A stretch of 64,000 nucleotides of DNA from Bacteroidia bacterium. GTDB lineage: Bacteria > Bacteroidota > Bacteroidia > NS11-12g > UBA955. The stretch is taken from NCBI GenBank assembly GCA_023653095.1, contig JAMNXP010000005.1, forward strand, positions 1 to 64,000. Reading direction: 5' to 3'. This document shows, piece by piece, positions 19,977 to 29,655 of this stretch. The first letter of the stretch is position 1; every line of letters begins with the position of its first letter. Made by a program: the position numbers and the translations under genes. Below the pieces are notes generated by a model. The model ran no database searches and had not been told where the DNA came from. It saw only the letters and a list, made by a program, of their open reading frames with translations.

Positions 19977-22277
19977 GCCTACCGAATCAAAACTCACCTG
20001 CGCCTTTTTACTGTCGCCGTCACCATCAATAGATAACACGTTGCCAATGCCGAAACGTTGGTGTTGAACACGGTCGCCCACCTTTAAGCCAGAAATGTCG
20101 CCCGATACAAAATTGGGGTCTTCCGGTGGCAATGGGGCAGTAGATCTAGTGCTGCTGCTGGTAAATATTTTGGGGCCTTTGACGGGTTCTTTTTTGCTCA
20201 CGTAACGCTCTGAACTTTGACTTCCGTATGAACGTCCCCCGAAAGAAGAATCTATATCATCAATCATCATGGAACGCTGTTTCATGGAGGCCAAACTCAT
20301 GTCTAGGTAGCTGGAATCAATCTCCGATAGAAACCTGCTGGGCTCGCAGTGCAGGAGGCTGCCGTGTTTAAATCTGCTGGTTGCAAAACTCAAAAACAAT
20401 TTCTGCTCAGCGCGGGTGATGGCCACATAAAACAAACGTCGCTCTTCTTCAATTTCCGAGCGGTTCAGCAAGGCCATTTGCGATGGGAACAAATTTTCTT
20501 CCAAACCTACAATGAAAACCACGGGAAATTCAAGCCCTTTTGAAGCGTGAATGGTCATCAACGATATGCAGTCGCGGTTGGGGTCATTGTCTTTTTGTTC
20601 GTCTGTGTAAAGCGCCACCTTTTCCAGGAATATGGGCAAGGTTTTTTCATCTTCGCTTTCATCGTCTTCCACAAATTCTTGTATGCTGTTCAGCAGTTCT
20701 GTGATGTTCTCGTACCGTGAAATACCTTCAATCGACTTGTCTTCGTACAGGGCCTTTAGCAAGCCTGAATGTTTGGCAACGTCTGTTGCTAATTCAAAGG
20801 CATTTTTAGTGGTAAGTTGACCTCTGAAACCCTCTATCATCATGGCGAAATTCTCTACTTTGGCTGCACTGCTTCCAATTTCAGGAAAACGTTTCACGTT
20901 ATGAATGGCCTCTCCTAAGCCAATTTGGTTTTGAGTAGCCACATAAACCAAGCGGGTTAAAGTAGTGTCTCCAATTCCTCGAGCAGGATAATTGATGATG
21001 CGTTTTAGCGCTTCTTCATCATTGGGGTTGATGACCAGTCGCAGATAAGCAAGCAGGTCTTTGATCTCTTTGCGAGAATAAAAACTTTGTCCGCCGTAAA
21101 TTTTATAGTCAATGTTTTGCCTTCTCAATGATTCTTCCAGTGCACGACTTTGCGCGTTGGTTCTGTAAAGAATGGCAAAAGCTTTATTAGGTAACTGTAA
21201 TTTGTGTTTTTCTTCAAAAATGGTTTCGGCTACGCGCTTTCCCTCGTCGTTATCAGATGGATTTCTGATGACTTTGATTTTTTCACCATCTTCGTTGGAG
21301 GTCCAGATTTCTTTTTTGAGCTGTTTTTTATTGTGGGATATTAAACTGCTTGCCGCCTGTACGATGTTTTTGGATGAACGGTAATTCTGTTCCAATTTAA
21401 AAATGGATACGTCTGGGTAATCTCGTTCATAACTCAAGATATTTTCGATGTTGGCACCCCGGAACGCGTAAATACTTTGAGCATCGTCACCTACCACACA
21501 AATATTTTGATTTACAGCCGCCAATCTTCTCACAATCATGTACTGAACATGGTTGGTATCTTGATACTCATCTACCATGATGTATTTGAAACGGTGTTGC
21601 CATTTATTCAAGACTTCAGGAAACTTTTCCAACAATTTATAGGTGTTCACCAACAAGTCGTCAAAGTCCATGGCGCCGGCTTTGAAACAACGCTCGTTGT
21701 AGGTCTTAAAAATTTCTGCGAATAAAGGCCTGCCTGCCGCTTTGTCACCTTGTAATAATTCTTCATTAGAGGCATAGGCCTTTGCCGTGATGAGGTTATT
21801 TTTGGACAAGCTTATTCTGCTCAATACCAAACCAGGTTTATAGACCTTATCATCAAGGTTCATTTCTTTTAAAATGGCCTTGATGAGACTTTTTGCATCG
21901 TCAGAGTCATAGATGGTGAAACTTTGCGGATATCCGAGCTTATCGGCTTCCTGTCGAAGAATACGGGCAAAAACAGAGTGGAATGTACCCATCCAAAGGT
22001 TACGAGCTTCAGCTCCTACCAAATTTTCAATTCGGTGTCGCATTTCCTTCGCCGCTTTATTGGTAAAGGTCAAAGACAAAATGTTGAACGGATCGGTGCC
22101 CTTGTGCATGATGTAAGCAATGCGATAGGTGAGCACTCGGGTTTTGCCTGAACCGGCACCGGCAATAATCATGACGGGGCCATTAATCTGCACGGCAGCT
22201 TCTCGCTGATTGGCGTTTAACTGATCAAGAAATGGAGGAATATCATCAATAGGGGACTGATCGGGCCAATTCAACAT
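19932..22277 (-). CDS. pcrA: UvrD/PcrA-family superfamily I DNA helicase
   Basis: A 3'-5' helicase in repair and replication-transcription conflict resolution. Walker A AGAGSGKT is at 39-46, then LTFTNKAAKEM, DEYQDTN, QNYRSS, and VAITRAEQKLFLSFA near the end of domain 2A. The C-terminal segment VGDRVQHQRFGIGNVLSI is the Tudor-like module of PcrA that contacts RNA polymerase. Length 781. A TAnnTTTG box lies 4 nt before the ATG. Confidence 0.96.
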   Translation of the reverse strand: MLNWPDQSPIDDIPPFLDQLNANQREAAVQINGPVMIIAGAGSGKTRVLTYRIAYIMHKGTDPFNILSLTFTNKAAKEMRHRIENLVGAEARNLWMGTFHSVFARILRQEADKLGYPQSFTIYDSDDAKSLIKAILKEMNLDDKVYKPGLVLSRISLSKNNLITAKAYASNEELLQGDKAAGRPLFAEIFKTYNERCFKAGAMDFDDLLVNTYKLLEKFPEVLNKWQHRFKYIMVDEYQDTNHVQYMIVRRLAAVNQNICVVGDDAQSIYAFRGANIENILSYERDYPDVSIFKLEQNYRSSKNIVQAASSLISHNKKQLKKEIWTSNEDGEKIKVIRNPSDNDEGKRVAETIFEEKHKLQLPNKAFAILYRTNAQSRALEESLRRQNIDYKIYGGQSFYSRKEIKDLLAYLRLVINPNDEEALKRIINYPARGIGDTTLTRLVYVATQNQIGLGEAIHNVKRFPEIGSSAAKVENFAMMIEGFRGQLTTKNAFELATDVAKHSGLLKALYEDKSIEGISRYENITELLNSIQEFVEDDESEDEKTLPIFLEKVALYTDEQKDNDPNRDCISLMTIHASKGLEFPVVFIVGLEENLFPSQMALLNRSEIEEERRLFYVAITRAEQKLFLSFATSRFKHGSLLHCEPSRFLSEIDSSYLDMSLASMKQRSMMIDDIDSSFGGRSYGSQSSERYVSKKEPVKGPKIFTSSSTRSTAPLPPEDPNFVSGDISGLKVGDRVQHQRFGIGNVLSIDGDGDSKKAQVSFDSVGSKTLVLKFAKMRIL

Positions 22278-22281
22278 GTTA

Positions 22282-22289
22282 CAAAAATA
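22282..22289 (-). promoter_or_regulatory. -7 box TATTTTTG before pcrA
   Basis: Minus-strand TAnnTTTG ending 4 nt before the pcrA start, in the 18-bp gap after the kinase gene. pcrA can therefore be transcribed separately from that gene. Confidence 0.55.
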
Positions 22290-22295
22290 ACACTT

Positions 22296-23243
22296 TTATT
22301 TGGCCTTAGGCAGTGCAAAGCTGAAAACAGAGCCTGCGCCTTCGGTGCTGATGACTTGGATTTTTTCACCGTGAGCATCAATGATGTGTTTGCAGATACT
22401 TAAACCTAAACCGCTGCCCCCTGTTTCTCTGTTTCTGTGTGCATCAACCCGATAAAAACGTTCAAATATTCGGTTCTGATGTTGTAACGGTATTCCAATT
22501 CCGTTGTCCATAACTTCTACAATGATTTTTTCTCCAGTGTCTGACAATTTATAATTGGTAGTACCTCCTTGTTTACCGTATCTGATGGAGTTAAATCCAA
22601 GATTTACAAGTACTTGTGTTATTTTGTCTCGATCTCCGAGTACCATAATACCCTTGGTTTTGCCTTGAAAAAATAGTGAGATTTCTTTATTAGATGCTTG
22701 AATTTCCAATTCTTCAATCACTTCACTGATCAATTGACCAAGATCAAATGCATTTTTTTGGATATTCAAAACGCCGCTTTCAAACTTGGTTATGGTGTCT
22801 AAATCTTTGACGATTTGCCCTAATCGAGCGGCATTTTTATTGGCTTTTTTCAAAAAACTTCGCAAAGTGGGTTGATCAATTTTTGGATCATCTAATACAC
22901 TTTCAATATATCCTTGTATGGAGAATAAGGGAGTTTTTAATTCATGGGCTACGTTGCCAATGTAGTCGCGACGGTAGTTTTCAAGCTGTTGCATTCTTTG
23001 CAATTCTTGCTTCCGCGCTTTGAATAACATTTTGAAGGCATCTTCAATGTCTTTTGCTTGGGGATTTATTTTCTCTTCATAATCGTCTTCTTCAGCCGAT
23101 ATCAATAGTTCAAGATTCCTTAAAACGGTACGTTTTCTTTGCTTCCAAACAAAGGTGGCGACCCCTGTTCCAAGGGCAAATGCCAACAATAAAAAACTCG
23201 AAAGAGTTAAAAATGTAACAGAGATTTCTGCAGATGTGAACAT
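22296..23243 (-). CDS. PhoR-like sensor histidine kinase
   Basis: One N-terminal transmembrane helix (about residues 8-32) leads through a short linker to a HisKA domain with NVAHELKTPLFSIQGY, then a HATPase with N-box FNSIRYG, G1 VMDNGIGIP, F-box FERFYRVD and G2 GSGLGLSICKHI. I start at ATG 23243 (315 residues) rather than GTG 23267, since TATTTTTG lies 5 nt before that ATG. There is almost no periplasmic sensor. No response regulator is adjacent, so it is an orphan kinase here. Confidence 0.9.
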   Translation of the reverse strand: MFTSAEISVTFLTLSSFLLLAFALGTGVATFVWKQRKRTVLRNLELLISAEEDDYEEKINPQAKDIEDAFKMLFKARKQELQRMQQLENYRRDYIGNVAHELKTPLFSIQGYIESVLDDPKIDQPTLRSFLKKANKNAARLGQIVKDLDTITKFESGVLNIQKNAFDLGQLISEVIEELEIQASNKEISLFFQGKTKGIMVLGDRDKITQVLVNLGFNSIRYGKQGGTTNYKLSDTGEKIIVEVMDNGIGIPLQHQNRIFERFYRVDAHRNRETGGSGLGLSICKHIIDAHGEKIQVISTEGAGSVFSFALPKAK

Positions 23244-23248
23244 CAATC

Positions 23249-23256
23249 CAAAAATA
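23249..23256 (-). promoter_or_regulatory. -7 box TATTTTTG before the PhoR-like kinase
   Basis: Minus strand, 5 nt before ATG 23243. It supports the shorter start and faces the glyS promoter 37 bp away. Confidence 0.5.
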
Positions 23257-23292
23257 AGAACTTCCACCGAAAAAGCATCCCCCCAAAAAAAC

Positions 23293-23300
23293 TATCTTTG
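23293..23300 (+). promoter_or_regulatory. -7 box TATCTTTG before glyS
   Basis: Exact consensus, 10 nt before the glyS ATG; probably also drives pgk, 10 bp downstream of glyS. Confidence 0.65.
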
Positions 23301-23310
23301 CATTTGATTT

Positions 23311-24846
23311 ATGAGCGATTCAAATCTATTCGACAAAATAGTTTCACACGCCAAGGAATATGGCTTTGTGTTTCCATCGAGCGATATATATGGCGGACTT
23401 GCAGCTGTTTATGACTACGGGCAAAATGGGGTAGAACTGCGCAACAACTTACGTCAGTTTTGGTACCTATCTATGACTCGTTTGAACCAAAATATTGTTG
23501 GACTTGACTCCTCTATTTTCATGCATCCCCGCATTTGGAAAGCTTCAGGTCACGTTGACGGATTCAACGATCCGATGATCGATAACAAAGACAGCAAAAA
23601 ACGCTATAGAGCGGATGTTTTAATTGAAGACCATCAAGAAAAAATCCGCCAAAAAATCGAAAAGGAAATAGAAAAAGCTGCAAAACGCTTTGGAGATACC
23701 TTCGATGCATCCATGTACCGAACCACCAATCCTAGAGTGATGGAGTACCAAGCGAAGATTGATCGCATGGATCAAATTCTAAAGGAAGGATTAGAGTCGG
23801 GCAACTTGAATGTAATCAAAGATTTGATTGAAAAGGAAGGTATTGTTTGTCCTATCAGTGGTTCTAAAAATTGGACAGAAGTACGTCAATTTAACTTAAT
23901 GTACAGCACCCAAATGAATGCGCTTGACGGTGGAGATGACGCTTTGTATTTGAGGCCTGAAACCGCTCAAGGTATTTTTGTTAATTATCTAAATGTTCAA
24001 AAAACCGGAAGAATGAAACTTCCTTTCGGTATAGCTCAAACCGGAAAAGCATTCAGAAACGAAATTGTTGCAAGACAATTCATCATGCGTATGAAGGAGT
24101 TTGAACAAATGGAAATGCAATTTTTCTGCAAACCAGGAACCGAATTGGAGTGGTATAATTACTGGAAAGAACAGCGTATGCGCTGGCACAAAGCCCTTGG
24201 TATTCCAAAAACTAAATACCGTTTCCACGATCATATAAAGTTGGCACACTACGCCAATGCTGCCGTTGATATTGAGTTTGATTTTCCCTTTGGATTTAAA
24301 GAAGTGGAAGGAATTCACTCCCGTACCGATTTTGACCTCGGCAGACACGAAGAATTCTCAGGTAAAAAACTGCGCTACTTCGATCCCGAAACCAACGAGA
24401 GCTTTATTCCTTACGTGGTAGAAACTTCCATTGGTTTAGATAGATTATTTTTATTGGTTCTATCTAACGCCTTCCAAGAAGAATCTGTTGACGGTGATAC
24501 CCGTACGGTCTTGAAATTACACCCTGCAATTGCTCCTGTAAAGTGCGCTATTTTACCCTTGGTTAAAAAAGACGGATTGCCTGAGCTGGCCGAAAAAATC
24601 TACGAAGATCTCAGATTTGATTTCAATGTGTTTATTGAAGACAAAGACAGTATAGGCAAGCGCTACCGCCGCATGGATGCCATAGGCACGCCCTTCTGTG
24701 TAACCGTTGATCACGACAGTCTCAATGATCACATGGTGACCATCAGGCATCGCGATACCATGCAACAAGAGCGCGTGAGTATTTCGGCTCTTCACGATAT
24801 TTTGAATAAAGAAACTTCCATGAGTTCATTGTTAAAATCAATATAA
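23311..24846 (+). CDS. glyS: Glycyl-tRNA synthetase, single-chain dimeric type
   Basis: A class II synthetase of 511 residues, of the eukaryote/archaeal-like homodimeric type rather than the alpha2-beta2 form. It shows [26 protein letters not shown] (motif 2 region) and [11 protein letters not shown] (motif 3), followed by an anticodon-binding domain. It attaches glycine to tRNA-Gly. It is followed 10 bp later by pgk, presumably in one transcript. Confidence 0.97.
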   Translation: MSDSNLFDKIVSHAKEYGFVFPSSDIYGGLAAVYDYGQNGVELRNNLRQFWYLSMTRLNQNIVGLDSSIFMHPRIWKASGHVDGFNDPMIDNKDSKKRYRADVLIEDHQEKIRQKIEKEIEKAAKRFGDTFDASMYRTTNPRVMEYQAKIDRMDQILKEGLESGNLNVIKDLIEKEGIVCPISGSKNWTEVRQFNLMYSTQMNALDGGDDALYLRPETAQGIFVNYLNVQKTGRMKLPFGIAQTGKAFRNEIVARQFIMRMKEFEQMEMQFFCKPGTELEWYNYWKEQRMRWHKALGIPKTKYRFHDHIKLAHYANAAVDIEFDFPFGFKEVEGIHSRTDFDLGRHEEFSGKKLRYFDPETNESFIPYVVETSIGLDRLFLLVLSNAFQEESVDGDTRTVLKLHPAIAPVKCAILPLVKKDGLPELAEKIYEDLRFDFNVFIEDKDSIGKRYRRMDAIGTPFCVTVDHDSLNDHMVTIRHRDTMQQERVSISALHDILNKETSMSSLLKSI

Positions 24847-24856
24847 TAATTTAGTT

Positions 24857-26047
24857 ATGAATAATACCCTTGACCAATTTTCGTTTGAAGGAGAACGCGT
24901 TTTAATGCGCGTGGATTTCAACGTTCCGTTGGATGCTCAGTTTCAAATAACCGATGACTCTCGTATGAGAGCGGCTGTTTCGTCCATTCAAAAAATATTG
25001 AAAGACGGCGGAAGCGTTATCATTATGAGTCATTTAGGTAGACCAAAAGACGGTCCCAATCCTGATTTTTCTTTAAACCATATAGTGTCTCATCTTGCAC
25101 AACTTTTGGATGTTCCGGTTCACTTCGCCAACGACTGTATTGGTGAGGAGGCCGCGCACAAATCATCAGCATTGCATGCAGGTGAAGTCTTGTTGCTCGA
25201 AAATCTTAGATTCTACAAAGAAGAAACCAAAGGAGATGTTGATTTTGCGAAAAAATTAGCCTCTTTGGGAACATTCTACGTGAACGATGCATTTGGTACA
25301 GCGCATAGAGCGCACGCTTCAACTTCCATCATTGCGCAGTTTTTCCCAGGGAAATGTGCTTTCGGATACCTAATGGGAAGCGAAGTGGCAAATGCTCAAA
25401 AAGTGATGAGCAATCCTCAGCGTCCATTCACAGCCATTGTGGGAGGCGCGAAAGTGAGCGATAAAATTCTCATCGTAGAAAATCTTTTGAATGTGGCAGA
25501 CCATATCATCATAGGTGGTGGTATGGCGTACACTTTTTTCAAGGCTCAAGGCGGAAACATTGGCAACTCTCTCTGCGAAGATGAGCGCCTAGAGACTTGT
25601 CGAGAAATCCTAAGAAAAGCTGCTGAAAAAGGGGTGAAGATTCATTTGCCCATTGACTCAGTAGTAGCTAATAAGTTCGCTGCTGATGCAGACACATCGA
25701 ACGAGCCATCTTCTTCTATTTCCGACGGATGGATGGGCTTAGATATTGGTGCACAAGCCGCTAAAGATTTTTCCGAGGTGTTATCTTCTAGCAAAACCAT
25801 TCTTTGGAACGGACCCATGGGCGTATTTGAAATGCCCGCCTTTGAAAACGGCACGAAGTCGGTTGCTGAGGCCGTTGCTCGCGCAACGGATGCTGGAGCA
25901 TTCAGTCTCATTGGCGGTGGCGACAGTGCTGCAGCAGTGTACAAATTTGGCTATGAATCTCGTGTAAGCTACGTAAGCACCGGAGGCGGAGCCTTATTGG
26001 AATATTTCGAAGGAAAAGAACTGCCTGGAATAGCGGCGATTCAATAA
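24857..26047 (+). CDS. pgk: Phosphoglycerate kinase
   Basis: The glycolytic enzyme that makes ATP from 1,3-bisphosphoglycerate. Signature [10 protein letters not shown] is near residue 17. [17 protein letters not shown], the hinge region and the C-terminal [13 protein letters not shown] nucleotide-binding loop follow. Full length at 396 residues. It follows glyS by 10 bp. The first heptamer array of the window begins 2 bp after its stop. Confidence 0.98.
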   Translation: MNNTLDQFSFEGERVLMRVDFNVPLDAQFQITDDSRMRAAVSSIQKILKDGGSVIIMSHLGRPKDGPNPDFSLNHIVSHLAQLLDVPVHFANDCIGEEAAHKSSALHAGEVLLLENLRFYKEETKGDVDFAKKLASLGTFYVNDAFGTAHRAHASTSIIAQFFPGKCAFGYLMGSEVANAQKVMSNPQRPFTAIVGGAKVSDKILIVENLLNVADHIIIGGGMAYTFFKAQGGNIGNSLCEDERLETCREILRKAAEKGVKIHLPIDSVVANKFAADADTSNEPSSSISDGWMGLDIGAQAAKDFSEVLSSSKTILWNGPMGVFEMPAFENGTKSVAEAVARATDAGAFSLIGGGDSAAAVYKFGYESRVSYVSTGGGALLEYFEGKELPGIAAIQ

Positions 26048-26266
26048 ACGGTGATCGGTTTTCGGTGATCGGACATTAGTTGTGCGGCTTCGCCGGAGAC
26101 GACGAGACTTTGAGACTCACGCTTCGCTAGGACTTGCGCTTCGCGCTGCTAAGCACCTTTGGTGCTGCTGAGCGCTGACCGCTGAAAGCCGATCACCGAT
26201 CCCCGATCCCCGACCACCAACCACCGATAACCGATAACCGATCACCGATCACCGATCCCCAAAAAC
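26048..26266. repeat. Heptamer array E1 (downstream of pgk)
   Basis: The left part has two GGTGATCGG blocks (26050-26072). The right part (26166-26263) is 14 in-phase 7-bp units of the form CACCGAT, AACCGAT, CCCCGAT and CGCTGAC, the reverse orientation of the left part. Between them lies a GC-rich core with AGCACC-TTT-GGTGCT (26152-26166) and a GGC-TTC-GCC hairpin. It fills the 246-bp gap between pgk and the next gene. I see no gene in it. Confidence 0.85.
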
Positions 26267-26293
26267 CATTTCTAAATTGAGACGTTATTAAAT

Positions 26294-26788
26294 ATGATGA
26301 GAATTTCGTTGGTGTTTTTTGGCATAATTTTAACCTCTTTCTTGGCAAATACGTTTGATGCACAAATCAGAGATTTGTATTTGAAAGCGTTAAAATCAGA
26401 CAAGGAAATCGCCATGTTTAAGAAAAAATCGGAGGCGGCGATTAAACATCCCCTAGGAAGAGCCTATTACGGCACGGCGTTAGCCTTGGAAGCAAGAGCA
26501 AGCAGTTGGGTAGGTACCAAAGTGGAATTGGCTAAGAAAGCATCGCAAAATTTGAATGCGGCAGTGTCCCAGAGTTCACAAGATTTTGAAATACGATTTC
26601 TCAGATTCAGTTTCGAACACAACGTGCCAAGCATGTTGGGTTTATCTGGTCACGTTGCTGATGATAAAGAGTTTTTATTGAATTTTAAAGGCACAAAGCC
26701 ACCTATAAAAACGGTAATAAGCGGATTTTTAAGTAAATGCGATGATATTTCAGAGACCGAAAAGGCGAAAATATTAAAGGGTTTGTAA
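26294..26788 (+). CDS. Small secreted protein, unknown function
   Basis: A 164-residue protein with an N-terminal signal (ISLVFFGIILTSFLANTF) and a helical mature part containing FEIRFLRFSFEHNVPSMLGL. I recognise no named domain; similar small periplasmic proteins with a RFLR..E...PS.LG pattern occur in Bacteroidota. Two tandem ATGs (26294, 26297) make the start uncertain by one codon. It lies between heptamer arrays E1 and E2. Confidence 0.65.
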   Translation: MMRISLVFFGIILTSFLANTFDAQIRDLYLKALKSDKEIAMFKKKSEAAIKHPLGRAYYGTALALEARASSWVGTKVELAKKASQNLNAAVSQSSQDFEIRFLRFSFEHNVPSMLGLSGHVADDKEFLLNFKGTKPPIKTVISGFLSKCDDISETEKAKILKGL

Positions 26789-26794
26789 ATTAAC

Positions 26795-26864
26795 GAGCCG
26801 AAAGCTGATAGTTGATAGCCGCAAACCAACAGCTGATAACCGAAAACCGAAAACCGAGACTTTA
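26795..26864. repeat. Heptamer array E2
   Basis: Ten consecutive 7-bp units in one register (for example GAGCCGA, AAGCTGA, TAGTTGA, CAGCTGA, TAACCGA, AAACCGA) fit a loose consensus NARCYGA. It fills the gap between two convergent genes, and its last unit ends exactly with the corA stop codon (26862-26864). Confidence 0.8.
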
Positions 26865-27812
26865 TAACCAACGCCTGCGGCGGAAAAAGTATAGCGTTCC
26901 CAAAGAAGATAAAATCATTACTCCAACGGCATAGGTAAAACCATATTTCCATTTGAATGCATCGATGTGCGCAAAATTCATACCGTAGATGGATGCAATG
27001 AGGGTAGGAGGCATGAATATGACACTGGCAACCGTGAAGATTTTGATGATTTTATTCTGTTCAATGTTCACCAAACCCAGGAAGGTATTTTGTAGATATT
27101 CCAATCTTTGGAAGGTGAAATTAGCATGGTCAATCAATGAACTAATGTCTTTGATGACAATTCTCAATCGTTCGTAATCTTCGCCTTCAAATTCACGACT
27201 TTTCAAAATAGCCGATACCACTCGCTGTTTATCTACCGCATTTTGGCGGATTTCCATGGTGAGCTCCTGAACACGGGTAATTTTCAAAATCAGAGCTTCG
27301 TCTGGGTTACCACCGTAAGAAACAGTCTTAGATAATTCTGCAACTTGTCGAGATAAATTCTCGAGAAGATCAGCATCATTGTCAACTCCAACCTCTAATA
27401 GAGTGGCCATGATTTGTTTTCCCGAGTGGAAGAATCTACCTGTACCTTTTATTTTCTTGACGCAATCTGAGAAGGCGTTCAAGTCGGCATCTCTATATGT
27501 AAAGAGTATTTCATCCTGCAAAATGAACGAAACCGCATTAGAAATAAAGTGGTCAGCTTCCGGAGATAACTTTAAAAAGTTACTGTTTGCAATGATCTCA
27601 TCATCGGTTTCAAAATAACGCGAAGACGATTCGATCTCAATTTGTTCTTGTCTAGACTGAAATTTAAATTCGAAATTGGCCTCTACATCGGCAATTTCTG
27701 AGGCACTTGGATTTTGAAGGTCAATCCATACCAATCCATCCATAGTCTCTAACTGAGACAAGGATTGCACTTTGTGCACTCGATTTTGTCGTTTGTAGTA
27801 AACGCGCATCAT
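26862..27812 (-). CDS. corA: CorA-family magnesium/cobalt transporter
   Basis: A 316-residue protein with a large cytoplasmic alpha/beta domain and two C-terminal transmembrane helices. The first helix ends in the signature YGMN, followed by the short periplasmic loop and second helix. It forms a pentameric channel for divalent cations. The stop codon abuts heptamer array E2. A TACCTTTG box lies 43 nt before its ATG. Confidence 0.95.
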   Translation of the reverse strand: MMRVYYKRQNRVHKVQSLSQLETMDGLVWIDLQNPSASEIADVEANFEFKFQSRQEQIEIESSSRYFETDDEIIANSNFLKLSPEADHFISNAVSFILQDEILFTYRDADLNAFSDCVKKIKGTGRFFHSGKQIMATLLEVGVDNDADLLENLSRQVAELSKTVSYGGNPDEALILKITRVQELTMEIRQNAVDKQRVVSAILKSREFEGEDYERLRIVIKDISSLIDHANFTFQRLEYLQNTFLGLVNIEQNKIIKIFTVASVIFMPPTLIASIYGMNFAHIDAFKWKYGFTYAVGVMILSSLGTLYFFRRRRWL

Positions 27813-27855
27813 TTTTATTGCAACTTCGAGGTTCTGAGTCCATTTTTTGGAGTTG

Positions 27856-27863
27856 CAAAGGTA
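27856..27863 (-). promoter_or_regulatory. -7 box TACCTTTG before corA
   Basis: Minus-strand TAnnTTTG with a 43-nt leader before the corA start. Confidence 0.5.
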
Positions 27864-27873
27864 GGATTTTTAT

Positions 27874-28194
27874 TTAAAAGCGTTCTTGAAAATATTTCCA
27901 GGATTTTCTGACCTCTTGAATGTAAAGCAAGCTGAGCAATGGGAATACCACAACAAACATTTTATTGTAGCTCCATGCAGTTTTAAAGTCTAAATGAATG
28001 CAATGCTGAACGGCTCGGGTCATGCCGCAACCCGGACAATCAACATTGGTAATAAGTTTGCTGATGCAAATAGTAGGCCCATGATCAAAGAAATTGACGG
28101 GAAGAAGAATTAATACAAAAGGTATTAAAACAATAAGAACCCGGTAAGGGGTTCTTATTGTTTGTTTGATATGTTTGATTTTATCAGAAATCAT
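27874..28194 (-). CDS. DUF2752 membrane protein
   Basis: A 106-residue protein with two or three hydrophobic segments and the DUF2752 signature DCPGCGMTRA followed by a conserved AWSYN segment. Function unknown. Its start overlaps the stop of the TM2 lipoprotein gene (TAATG), so the two are translationally coupled. A 15-bp perfect inverted repeat lies within its first 70 nt of coding sequence. Confidence 0.85.
   Translation of the reverse strand: MISDKIKHIKQTIRTPYRVLIVLIPFVLILLPVNFFDHGPTICISKLITNVDCPGCGMTRAVQHCIHLDFKTAWSYNKMFVVVFPLLSLLYIQEVRKSWKYFQERF
28128..28163 (-). other. 15-bp perfect inverted repeat inside the 5' end of the DUF2752 gene
   Basis: Arms at 28128-28142 and 28149-28163 (core CAATAAGAACCC and its complement) enclose a 6-nt loop. 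On the coding strand the hairpin is followed by a short T run (GTTTTAAT), so it resembles an intragenic terminator or attenuator between the TM2 and DUF2752 genes. A second small hairpin (TAATAC, 5-nt loop, GTATTA; 28111-28127) is adjacent. Confidence 0.55.
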
Positions 28195-28781
28195 TAAGCA
28201 TCAGGGTTTCTACCCAAATCGCCGGTTAATATTCTAATTAAGTCAATTAAAGCCCAAATTCCGCAACCACCTGCTGTGATTAACTGCAGAATTCCAATGG
28301 TTGTGTAACCTAAGTAAAATCTGTGGATACCCAAATAACCTAAAAAGAAACACAAAAGAGCTGCAATGATCATTTCATTGTCATCCAATCCACCAGAGGT
28401 AGCAACATCTGCTTTAGAAATAGACGCTTCCTTTACAGGAGCGTTGTGATCCATTTTGGCTACTTTCCTGGCAATTTGCTTGATAGCTACTTTTTCAACG
28501 GCGTTGAATTTATGAGTTTTTGATGCCTCTTTAACAGCTGTTTGGAACTGTTCACTGTAAGTGGCAGTATTGCTTTCAGAAATTGCTGGAGTTTCATCAA
28601 CTACAACCATTTGTGTCGTGTTTTTCTCAGCAGTTACTGACGCTTCAGTTTTTGTTGGATTTGATTTCTTTGAATCTGTGCCCCAACCGCCACCAAAAGC
28701 GGAAGAAGTGCGTTCAACGGTGGTAGAGCAGCCCGCAAAAACCAATGCTGCTGCCGATAATAATAGGAGGTTTTGTTTCAT
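28194..28781 (-). CDS. TM2-domain lipoprotein
   Basis: A signal peptide with lipobox FAGC (Cys17) is followed by a long polar, probably disordered linker and a C-terminal TM2 domain of two helices (about 136-190) containing FLGYLGIHRFYLGYTTIG. A lipid-anchored N-terminus plus a C-terminal membrane hairpin would tether the linker at both ends. Function unknown. It is coupled to the DUF2752 gene downstream. Confidence 0.85.
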   Translation of the reverse strand: MKQNLLLLSAAALVFAGCSTTVERTSSAFGGGWGTDSKKSNPTKTEASVTAEKNTTQMVVVDETPAISESNTATYSEQFQTAVKEASKTHKFNAVEKVAIKQIARKVAKMDHNAPVKEASISKADVATSGGLDDNEMIIAALLCFFLGYLGIHRFYLGYTTIGILQLITAGGCGIWALIDLIRILTGDLGRNPDA

Positions 28782-28835
28782 AAAAATAATTAATTACTCC
28801 GGCAAAATAGTTAGTTATTGCCAAAAAAACAAGAA

Positions 28836-29561
28836 TTATTTCCTACCCAACCAACTTTTTATTTTCAATTCTAAAACCCCGAATAAAGCTTCTCTAAATA
28901 TTTTGGTGCTCATTTTGGAAGTGCCCGCAGTTCTATCTGTGAAGATGATCGGATGTTCGGAAATGCTGTAGCCCTTGCGGTGCGTTCTGAACTTCATTTC
29001 AATCTGAAAGGCATATCCCCTGAACTTGATGTCGTCTAAGCCAATGTTTTCAAGTACCTTTCGTTTGTAGCAAACAAATCCAGCAGTAGTATCTGCAATA
29101 TTAAGACCTGTGACAAATTGAACATACTTGCTCGCATAGTAACTCATGAGGACTCTGCCCATGGGCCAGTTTACTACGTTTACAACGCCTCCAACATACC
29201 GGCTTCCCACACATACATCGGCTCCGTTTTCGCATTTTTCAATCAGGCGAGGCAATTGGTCTACCGGATGCGAAAAATCGCAGTCCATTTCGCAGATGTA
29301 TTCATATCCCTTAGATAGAGCCCAATGAAAACCAGCGATATAGGCAGTACCTAATCCGTTCTTTTCCGTTCTCTCCAAAATATGTAAGCGCTCTGGAAAC
29401 TGAGGCATCAAACTTTTAACCGCTGAACCTGTACCGTCTGGGGAATTGTCATCTACCACCAACAAATCAATGTTCTTTTCCAATGACATGACCGTATGAA
29501 TCATCCGATCAATGTTCTCAATTTCATTGTAAGTGGGTATGATAACGAGGTATGGGCTCAT
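28836..29561 (-). CDS. Polyprenol-phosphate mannosyl/glucosyl transferase (GT2, DPM1-like)
   Basis: A family 2 glycosyltransferase of 241 residues with IPTYNEIENIDRMI at the N-terminus, VVDDNSPDGT, the metal-binding CEMDCDFSHP and GSRYVGG. This matches dolichol-phosphate-mannose synthase-like enzymes, which charge a lipid carrier at the cytoplasmic face. There is no C-terminal membrane domain. Sugar donor not determined. Confidence 0.88.
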   Translation of the reverse strand: MSPYLVIIPTYNEIENIDRMIHTVMSLEKNIDLLVVDDNSPDGTGSAVKSLMPQFPERLHILERTEKNGLGTAYIAGFHWALSKGYEYICEMDCDFSHPVDQLPRLIEKCENGADVCVGSRYVGGVVNVVNWPMGRVLMSYYASKYVQFVTGLNIADTTAGFVCYKRKVLENIGLDDIKFRGYAFQIEMKFRTHRKGYSISEHPIIFTDRTAGTSKMSTKIFREALFGVLELKIKSWLGRK

Positions 29562-29580
29562 TGGGGTAGGCTATAAATCA

Positions 29581-29588
29581 CAAAAATA
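29581..29588 (-). promoter_or_regulatory. -7 box TATTTTTG before the GT2 gene
   Basis: Minus-strand TAnnTTTG with a 19-nt leader. The divergent promoter for the phosphatase gene is 24 bp away. Confidence 0.5.
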
Positions 29589-29611
29589 CGGTATTTCCAT
29601 AAATCGAATTG

Positions 29612-29619
29612 TACCTTTG
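29612..29619 (+). promoter_or_regulatory. -7 box TACCTTTG before the HAD phosphatase gene
   Basis: Plus-strand TAnnTTTG with a 36-nt leader before ATG 29656. Confidence 0.5.
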
Positions 29620-29655
29620 ACGAAGGAAATTCGATTCTAACGATTTTAACATAAA

